The position numbers were made by a program, and so were the translations under genes. A stretch of DNA of 64,000 nt, taken from NCBI GenBank assembly GCA_019916065.1, contig CM034237.1, positions 27,471,783 to 27,535,782 of the forward strand. Reading direction: 5' to 3'. This document shows, piece by piece, positions 56,957 to 64,000 of this stretch. The notes under the pieces are model-generated. The model saw only the letters and a list, made by a program, of their open reading frames with translations, was not told the origin of the DNA and did no database searches. Each line of letters opens with the position of its first letter. Within the stretch, counting starts at the first letter, position 1. Origin of the DNA: Vitellaria paradoxa. Its lineage: Eukaryota; Streptophyta; Magnoliopsida; Ericales; Sapotaceae.

Positions 56957-58059
56957 ATGGTTCAAAGTCGCGGTCGAGGTCGTGCGATCAGTTCGAGAAT
57001 TTTTTATGCGATCGCGGTGTCACAACGCGGTATTGGGCAATACGAAACTTTTAGCATTTTTTTAACTTAAAAAAGTTTAAAATAATTATTTCAAAATTTT
57101 AAATAATAAAATTAATATATTACATAATTATATAGTAAACATTTTATTATATTTTGGATAACTATTTATAATATGCGAATGAAATGATTAATTTCAGTCA
57201 CAATAATTAATATTCTATTTAATTTTATTCATAATATATTAATCAAAATAATTAATATTTTATTTAATTTTATTCAAAACATATTAATCACAATAATAAA
57301 TAATTCATATTTTATTGATATAAATTCAAAAAAAAATTACTACACTTTAAAAATATGATTTAAAAATATTACAAAACTACTTAATAAACAATATTACAAA
57401 CTTATATTTTCATAATTTATTTTATCCAAAATAATTATAAAATTATTATATAATGGCTAAATGTATTTAATACCAGAAATATATTATTTACTAAACTCCT
57501 CACATATAATTAGTTTTTTTTTAAATATAAATTGATTAATTCTAAAATTTAAATATTAAAAAAGATGAAAAGCCTTTTGTAGAAAAACAATAAAAAAGTA
57601 AATAATAAGTACATTGGTTTTTGAAACGTCACACAATTACAGTAACCCTAAGGACAGTTCTCTAGTCACATACATATGCCGTCTTTGTTCATTTGTTCCA
57701 GCGACAAAGGAAGGACAATCGCGATGGTCTGTCAGCGATGAGACTATGATGGTGGCAAGGTTGAGCGGCAGCAACTTGCGACCCACGAGGTTGAGTTGAC
57801 AGCGACTGTTGAGTGGAGAGATTAAGTTTGACTTCCCCTTTTTATCTCATCCCCATATCACCAAGATAGTCGATATCTCGCCGCGATTTATCAATATATT
57901 GGTGTATCGCCGATATCTCGGAGTCTTGCAGTCGAGACGAGACAATTTGCCTTTTCTCAGCAAGATTTTTCGACGCAACCTGAGATTTCAGCGCGGCTTC
58001 CCTCAATACCGAGCAGACACGCCCAGATCTCGGTTGTCTTGATCGAGACTTTGAACCAT
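56957..58059. mobile_element. 1103-bp nonautonomous DNA transposon with terminal inverted repeats
   Basis: Starts atggttcaaagtc and ends with its exact complement gactttgaaccat, and similarity of the inverted ends extends to about 26 bp with a few mismatches. Both ends are GC-richer (cgcggtcgagg / ctcggttgtcttgatcgag) and the centre (57060-57600) is extremely AT-rich. No transposase. A target-site duplication is not obvious. It separates two parts of a LINE that are contiguous in related copies. Confidence 0.72.
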
Positions 58060-58092
58060 GCCCTCCCCCCCCCCCCAAAAAAAAGCAACAAA

Positions 58093-59106
58093 CTAGACAT
58101 TAAGGAACAATTTGCCATGCATTCCTCCATTTATTATTGCCCACTGCCCACCACTCTCGTAAAACTTCCTTTGCTTCCTTTGGAAAAACGCAAGACGTAC
58201 CAAAACTTGAAGGACAAATTCCACAATTCCTTTCCCATAAGCAGTACACAAAAAAATGATCAATAGATTCCCATCTCTTTTGCATAGACAACAAGAATTT
58301 GCCATAATCTTTCTCCTCAAAATCAAATTGCTACAATAACAATTCTACCACGAACTACACACCAAACAGAAAAGGCCACCTTAGAAGATCTCCATTTTTC
58401 CAAGTTTTAGCCCAAAGAAAACCATCATCCTTAGTACCATCTAATAAGGCATAATATGATTTAACATCAAACAATCCCATTTTAGACTTAATCCAACAAA
58501 CACTATCCAACCTTTCACCTACCTTCATAGAGTAAAGCATACAAGTAAGACTTTCAAAGCCCCAAGTTACAAATCAAACACATTCCCACAAAGACGAATA
58601 GTCCACGTGGTTTCCACCTTCCAACAAAAGGTAATCAGCAATTGAAGCTTCCTTGTCCATTGCCAAAAACAAATCACCAATACATGTCCTATATCCTCCT
58701 TTCATCCATCCAAGGTTTACTCTAAAATCAGACACACTTAAGTCAAATGCAATTAACTTTGAAAAATACCTCCACTTACGTCAAATGTCTTTCCACAAAC
58801 TCAATCCTTGAGTATTACATGACTGAAGTAAACCATTGTCCCCAAGAAGAAAAATATCACCTTCCAACAAAAGGTAATCAGCAATTGAAGTTTCCTTGTC
58901 CATTGCCAAAAACAAATCACCAATACATGTCCTATATCCTCCTTTCATCCATCCAAGGTTTACTCTAAAATCAGACACACTTAAGTCAAATGCAATTAAC
59001 TTTGAAAAATACCTCCACTTACGTCAAATGTCTTACCACAAACTCAATCCTTGAGTATTACATGACTGAAGTAAACCATTGTCCCCAAGAAGAAAAATAT
59101 CACCTT
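58093..59106 (-). pseudogene. LINE ORF2 C-terminal region with zinc-binding RT domain
   Basis: Minus-strand pieces in order: SLWKDI, then (R)KWRYFSKLIAF; GDLFLAMDKETSIADYLLLE; RLDSVCWIKSKMGLFDVKSY; WPFLFGV (a WxAPFFVW-like position); and CCLCKRDGNLLIIFLCTAYG, the zf-RVT finger of plant L1 LINEs, with the second histidine lost by frame change. Stops and frameshifts separate the blocks. A 243-bp segment is duplicated in tandem inside it. Confidence 0.83.
58618..59106. repeat. 243-bp tandem duplication within the LINE ORF
   Basis: The unit beginning ccttccaacaaaaggtaat occurs at 58618 and 58861 and the copies are nearly identical through about 59106. The period of 243 bp is 81 codons, so the duplication keeps frame. 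Confidence 0.93.
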
Positions 59107-60983
59107 CCTCCAAAATTCCCCCCCCCCCAAAATACACACAACAAGCAAATCTCGAAAGGCACTTACCAAAAGAGCCTCATCAACAAGGATGTATTACATA
59201 TATGGTTGAGATGGAGATAAATGGGAAAAAGAGAAACCAAGAAGCATGACAACCAAGCTTATGAGAACACAACAGCAGTTACAGCTCATAGACACCTAGT
59301 TATGCTAAGTCTAAAAATTCCGATGTAACCCATGTTTCATTTACTCTCCCTAAGCATCCCCATGTGGAACAACAGAGGTGATGTACGCAAAATGAGAAGC
59401 AAAAGTTCTTTTGCTATGAGAAGGCTACAAGTTCAGCTATGGGCAAGGAACAAAACCTATTATGTGGACTAGATGACTGGTGTCTGATACGAATACATAT
59501 CTAAGAGTCGGATCCATTAATTCTTGTATTCAAGGATACAGGAACACGAGAAAATATTCATGTATTTAATATAATTATTTTATTTTAATGTTAATCAGGT
59601 ATTTGCAAGGGGCAATTAGAGCATTTCATGCATAAAATATAATTTCTTTTCATATTAATACACATAATCAATGCTGACTAGTCAAATGGCTACTAACAGA
59701 TATAATAATTATTGTAAGTCATCCTTATTCTGCACATATGCAGCATAATAACCTCACTCCTTTTTCCAATCATAAAGTGATGTGCGTCTTCTCAGTAAAT
59801 AGGCTGTCAACTGCACCCATTACAAGTACGTACTGTTACTTGCAAATGCAAACCTCATGGAGTAACAACAGCTGTCAGCAGGAAATCTCCAATGCCACAA
59901 GATAAGATATTGTCCACCAAACTAAAAGTTGTCAAGGAAATAAATTTCATTTGAAAAAAAAAAAAAAAAGTTAGACAGTGCATACCTGAAATGATCTATT
60001 ATCATACTAAATATTTACACCTTTCTTTCTGTACCAAATAATAAGTAAATTTTCATATAGTTGTTATAGATTATCGGAGTTTACATAATTGATTTTAAAA
60101 AATAAATAAAAATAATAACTTAAAGATGTAGTTACTAATCTAAATAAAAATATTACTGAATGTACTCCAGGGTAAATATAAACACTCCGAAGTAGCAGCA
60201 TGTAGGATACAGAATTCCTAATTACCTTTAATCTCCAACCCAACCAATGCCAAAAAGATGAACCTCCATCGAAGTGAATCTCAAGAAGAATGTCTGATTT
60301 TAAATTAGGTCAAAGAAAAGCAATAACAGTTTCTTCCTAAGTCAAATCATAGACTTTGAAGAGATTAACGCCCTAGATAAAATCAACTATGCAACAAAAG
60401 AGAACAATGAACTTCACATAATATCTAAAAAGACTTTTTAACAAAATAAATGGCCACTCTTTTGCATCAGAAATTAGGAAAGCACTGCATGAAAATTTAA
60501 GATTCACTTAACACAAGCAAGGTAGTACAGCATTCCGCATTGGGCACCAGTTCAAGGATCATATGATCTATTGGCAAGACCAGAGAAAAAGCCATAAGGT
60601 AAAAACTTCAACCTACCAAAAATAATAATAATTTCGTGGTACACATCACAGCATGCAAGAAACATTGCTATACAAAACATGGTCTGGTTCAGTAGTGCAG
60701 ACAGATAAGACAGAGAAAAAAAAAAAAAAAAAAACCAAGTAAGATGTGCCGGAGTCCACACAAAAGAGAGCTCATCATTCCAAGCTTTATCCTTTAATTT
60801 CACTTGCTCAATAATAAATCAGTAAGAAAACAAGGATCAGGAAAACAAATAGAAAGAGTCTAAAAGGCCACCTAAAGCGACAACAATAATAATGTTAATT
60901 CCAATGATTCAGTGATGAAATGCAGTAATTTCCCAATGTGATTATCAGGATACTCTAGTGACGTGAAGACATCATTTGCAGAC
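59107..60983 (-). other. Intron sequence of the pseudogene, no gene
   Basis: AT-rich, with C10 (59131), A16 (59955) and A17 (60717) runs. No repeat pair or protein-coding block recognised. Ends at the donor side of the CCCH exon. Confidence 0.55.
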
Positions 60984-61142
60984 CTCTAGCCCTTCATCCT
61001 GCTCCCAAGCAAGGCCAGGTCCATTGTACACGTTCTTGATAAGCGATGAGCAAGATTTGTCAGGGTAAAAATGAACTCTGCTACATTGGGACCCAAATCG
61101 ACCAGCCCCAGTTTTAAGATGGAAAAGACAATGAGCTTTATC
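60984..61142 (-). pseudogene. Splicing-factor pseudogene exon: first CCCH zinc finger
   Basis: 159 nt (53 codons), acceptor gacag, donor gag|gtctgc. Reads [20 protein letters not shown], then [11 protein letters not shown] and [18 protein letters not shown]. The family finger is C-x8-C-x5-C-x3-H. Here the second ligand is glycine (GGT where TGT is expected), so zinc binding would be lost. No stop in the exon. It joins in phase to the exon at 54620-54528. Confidence 0.9.
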
Positions 61143-61352
61143 CTGTCATTCATGCAATAAAGGTTACTGTAAAGCAAATGAAAAACAATTACTCAAGACA
61201 GGAAGTGGAAAAACCATCAGCATTTGTATACAGTTGTCATAAAAAGATTGCATAATTGGAAAACAAGATTTGCAAGAATTTACAGTTTAATTTTTACTGG
61301 TCCCCCCCCCCCCCAAAAAAAGGGAGATTTGTGAGAGACATGACACGCATAC

Positions 61353-61495
61353 CTGTCCTGTTCTGTCCCAAAGTTAGGAATTTATTGAGCAGCATTCTCC
61401 AATAACTGTTGTGCCGAAACCACAGATCTATTTGTGCAATCAGCAAAGGCTTCAGATTGTGGAGGAAGAGGATTTGATGCAGATCAATTTGAATC
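61353..61495 (-). pseudogene. Splicing-factor pseudogene exon: linker before the CCCH finger
   Basis: Acceptor tttgcag, donor gacag|gtatgc. Reads NPLPPQSEAFADCTNRSVVS, then AQQLLENAAQ, a stop, and IPNFGTEQ. Stops are TGA at codon 4 and TAA near the end (CAA to TAA fits AAQQIPN). The exon is 143 nt: 138 nt (46 codons) would join in phase to the next exon, and the extra five are a direct duplication of acagg at the donor, which would shift the frame if the remaining GT is used. Confidence 0.88.
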
Positions 61496-61614
61496 CTGCA
61501 AAATTGCATATGTCTTCACTATTTAAGTTCTACGACAACAAAGAAAGTGGAGTATACACCATACAGTAATCTAAGCAGAAGCAAAATTTCATGTGCAAAA
61601 CCATGTAGAAATAC

Positions 61615-61755
61615 ATCTTTTCTGATAGGTATGTCTGCATCTTTTCTTTTCACCTTGACCTTTTTCTTCTTGACAATTATCTCATTTCCTTGCCAAATAA
61701 TCTCAGAAGGCCCTTCCTCTATGTATTCCCATTCATCATTGCCAGTTTCATAGTC
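61615..61755 (-). pseudogene. Splicing-factor pseudogene exon: acidic-to-basic linker
   Basis: 141 nt (47 codons), acceptor ggacag, donor gat|gtattt. Reads [20 protein letters not shown], then [20 protein letters not shown]. The [19 protein letters not shown] block is a hallmark of plant ZRSR2/Urp-like proteins. No stop. The preceding coding exon, expected to be rich in Glu/Lys/Arg, was not found up to 64000. Confidence 0.88.
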
Positions 61756-63271
61756 CTGTCCAAACTACTAGAAATTTCACAATTATACAAGGAAAACCTT
61801 TTAGACTACCAAAAATATGCATGCCCTCTTGAGATAAATAAAATGCTAACAGAATCCAATGGCATGCCAAAAGGCAAAAACTAATTGTCAAAACTCCAAA
61901 AGCAAAGGGAGATACTTAGAACTCAAATATGAAATTTGTCAGAAACATTATAACATAAGTTACTTACCAAGAATTTAACCACATGTTAGGTCATATTTTA
62001 TTTGATTGGCAATCCATAGTCAAAACAAAGTTATAATCTATGTAAACTTAGACGTAGGCTAAGGCTTAAAAGTTCAAGGTTAGAATGGACATTTTCAGAA
62101 CCTAAGAAAAGCTAGAAAATCATGAATTTGTGGGATACTCGCAGAAAACTCACCAGCAACTGTTGCAATATTTGGTAGATTCAAGTAATAACTCGTGGAG
62201 AAGTGCTAAGAATTTCACAAGAACCCCATGGGATGCTTGCTCCCACGAGAGGCAATTTAGCAGTTTTTAGAGTTGTGTTCAAAAGTCCTATTCACTAGGG
62301 ATTTCGAGTCATATATATTTTATGACGTCTTTAGGGTTTCTAGAATAGAGAAACACGTTAAGACAGCTATTGCAATTAAGAGATCTAGGTTTTCTCTCAC
62401 ACTTAACCAACAACTTTTCATACTCTTCATCTGTTGGTGATTCTAAGGATTTTGGATCTAGCATGCCGTGGATTCGGTCATCTCTGGATTCAGTGATTGT
62501 CCTAGAATCAATTGATCTTCAAGGATTTGAAGATTGCATCATTCACGTGGTTTGATGCATCAAGGGTTCAAGCAAAGAGTCAACAGTATAGGTTCAAGGA
62601 TTCAATAGTGTGTTTATAATGAAAGATTTGAGGTTTTTCTACAGTTTGGGTTTTCCTCATTAAAATTACTGTGCTTCTTCACATTTGCAATTGATTGCAT
62701 GATTGTTGGGACATCTAATATACAGATTTTCACAACATTCTCAAATATTTCCTATGATTGCAAAATTATGAACCAATATTTTGCTTTAGAAGTAAAAAAT
62801 TTACTAAAAAAGACAATAAGGGCCCTCCAAGTACAAAAAGCCTGAACCAACTTCAACCAACCCATGAGGCTAACAAACAAAACTATGAATCATGTTATGA
62901 GTTGGATGTAGAAATGTGGAACTAAAATATATGCACAATGTAATTCTCAATGCTCCAAGTGTCGTGGAATCCACCATTTTTCAAGTGTGTGTTTGCGTGT
63001 ATGTAAAAAGAAAAAAAACTAATTCTAATATCTAAAACAAAATAAAATTCCTCAAAACTAGTAAGAATAAAAAACCTCGAGAGAAATCAAACACTTACCA
63101 CCAAAGAAACCTAAAAATATATTCCAACTCTGTAGCCTTTTTTGCATTCCACGCTTATCGCACATACAATATAAGACATAACAATGTGTTGAAAAGTTTC
63201 CAAATCCGTTTGGTCAACCTTGCTGTTTTTAGAAGAATATTAGCTGTAAACGTGCATATATTTTAGGAGAT
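61756..63271. other. No gene recognised
   Basis: Should contain the intron upstream of the first recognised exon. No Glu/Arg-rich coding exon seen on the minus strand. Short plus-strand frames (for example 62370-62555) are unrecognised. Confidence 0.5.
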
Positions 63272-63451
63272 TGTTAACGTATGTGAATGTACCTAGTGTA
63301 TTTAGTATTCATGTATCTGGGGGATATGTACCTAGTCTAGGTTCCTTGTACAGTATTTATTATATGTGTATATTGTATAAGTATAAATACCAAGTAGTCG
63401 CAACCCATTTGGGTGAGTCAAACTCTTCAATAAATTATTCTCAAACTTACA
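63272..63451 (+). repeat. Copia-6 5' LTR
   Basis: TGTTAACGTATG to CTTACA, 180 bp, with a TATA-like tataagtataaata near 63375-63390. The partner LTR lies beyond the window. Confidence 0.8.
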
Positions 63452-63463
63452 TGATATCAAGGC
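63452..63463 (+). promoter_or_regulatory. Copia-6 primer-binding site (diverged)
   Basis: tgatatcaaggc in the position of tggtatcagagc, directly after the LTR. Confidence 0.7.
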
Positions 63464-63587
63464 AAGATTTTATTTTTCATCTAAAACCCTAGTTTTTTCC
63501 TTTCGGTAGCTCTGATCTGACCCAATTTTTTGGATTTTCTTTCCCGTTCATCTCTGTCTTTCTCCTCCATCAATGTAATCTTTTACC

Positions 63588-64000
63588 ATGGCTGATGCTT
63601 CAAACAAGACCAAATCTGAAACCAAACCTGAATCAAAAAATAGTCATTCTGAACCCTACTCAGTCCAAATCACCAACATTCAACTAAAGGCGGCTAACTT
63701 CCTGCGGTAGTCACAATCAGTCAAAATGTATATTCGAGGAAGAGGGAAGATAAGGTATTTAACCGGTGAAACGAAGGAGCTAGAGAAGACAGATCCACTC
63801 CATGCTAAGTGGTCTATGGTAATGGCCTTGTGAATGCTATGAATGAAAAGATTAATGCAAATTACATGTGCTATTCTAGTGCAAAGGAACTCTGCAATAA
63901 TGTAAGTCGAATGTATTCTGACCTTAGAGATCTATGAACTACAGCAGAAAATCAGCAATACTCATCAAGGAGAAGGCAACGTGACAAGGTATTTCAACAC
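63588..64000 (+). pseudogene. Copia-6 Gag, cut by the window edge
   Basis: ATG at 63588 (MADASNKTKSETKPES). Gag signature SVKMYIRGRGKIRYLTGETK, WSMVMA and ANYMCYSSAKEL with RMYSDL. A TAG at 63708-63710 replaces a tryptophan position, and a small deletion near 63830 shifts the frame. The element continues past 64000. Confidence 0.85.

Larger units (their letters stand above)
56772..59106 (-). mobile_element. L1-type LINE 3' fragment split by a TIR element
   Basis: Minus strand: ORF2 3' part from about 59106 to 58093, then, beyond the inserted element at 58059-56957, the 3' UTR at 56956-56790 ending in cccttgatgcc, ataaatttat and a run of about 22 A (T run on the plus strand, 56768-56789). The 5' part of the LINE is missing. 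Lies in the intron between the CCCH exon and the RRM start exon of the pseudogene. Confidence 0.82.
41846..61755 (-). pseudogene. U2AF35-related (ZRSR2/Urp-like) CCCH zinc-finger splicing factor, disrupted gene
   Basis: Five exons with canonical ag/gt boundaries and compatible phase spell parts of a plant U2AF35-related protein. In the family this protein recognises 3' splice sites in the nucleus through CCCH fingers flanking a U2AF-homology RRM. Order on the minus strand: acidic/basic linker exon (61755-61615), linker exon (61495-61353), first CCCH finger (61142-60984), start of RRM (54620-54528), end of RRM (41932-41846). Missing here: the N-terminal coding exon(s), a short exon between the two RRM exons, and the second CCCH finger. 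Three in-frame stops, a lost finger cysteine and a 5-bp donor duplication show that it is a pseudogene. Introns of 6.4 and 12.6 kb are filled with transposons. Confidence 0.85.

Noticed and set aside
63261..63276. gagat before the copia-6 LTR as a target-site duplication
   Set aside because: The right end of the element is outside the window, so it cannot be tested.

Overview
The window is nuclear DNA from a flowering plant, most likely a eudicot. It is AT-rich and dominated by Ty1/copia and Ty3/gypsy LTR retrotransposons primed from initiator tRNA-Met, with RTE-type and L1-type LINEs, a hAT transposase relic, small terminal-inverted-repeat elements and a probable tRNA-derived SINE. I see no bacterial, organellar or CRISPR features. 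Almost every reading frame is a broken retroelement gene.

Layout. 1-7783 is mostly unassigned, with a poly(A)-ended retroposed stretch near 5.9 kb. 7803-9027 and 12352-14046 are two 5'-truncated RTE LINEs with exact target-site duplications (TSDs). 9-12 kb holds degraded sequence, including a minus-strand gypsy gag relic and a 311-bp tandem duplication. 16726-17162 is a hAT transposase fragment fused to a minus-strand gypsy element (gypsy-1, 17163 to about 32890). Two copia elements are nested in gypsy-1: copia-1 (17652-22731, plus, in integrase) and copia-2 (26867-32044, minus, in the leader). A truncated older copia-3 (about 32960-40246, plus) is split by copia-4 (34259-39425, plus).

The right part is organised around a dead cellular gene on the minus strand. 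Exons at 61755-61615, 61495-61353, 61142-60984, 54620-54528 and 41932-41846 match a plant U2AF35-related (ZRSR2/Urp-like) CCCH zinc-finger splicing factor. Its introns have swollen to 6.4 and 12.6 kb. One holds an L1 LINE fragment split by a 1.1-kb terminal-inverted-repeat element, a hairpin-rich MITE-like element and a 49-bp LINE tail. The other holds copia-5 (42016-54087, minus), which contains gypsy-2 (43572 to about 50504, plus), which in turn contains a 1502-bp solo LTR (46523-48024) and a 42-bp RTE tail. The gene has three in-frame stops, a lost zinc-finger cysteine and a 5-bp duplication at a splice donor. The right edge (63272 on) is the start of another copia element.

Ages judged by eye from LTR pairs: copia-1, copia-2 and copia-4 are young (about 96-98% identical); copia-5 about 93%; gypsy-2 about 88%. 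The last two contradict their nesting order. I found no clearly new biological system. The most interesting material is the exploded splicing-factor pseudogene, the deep nest in its intron, and two extremely short LINE-tail insertions with TSDs.
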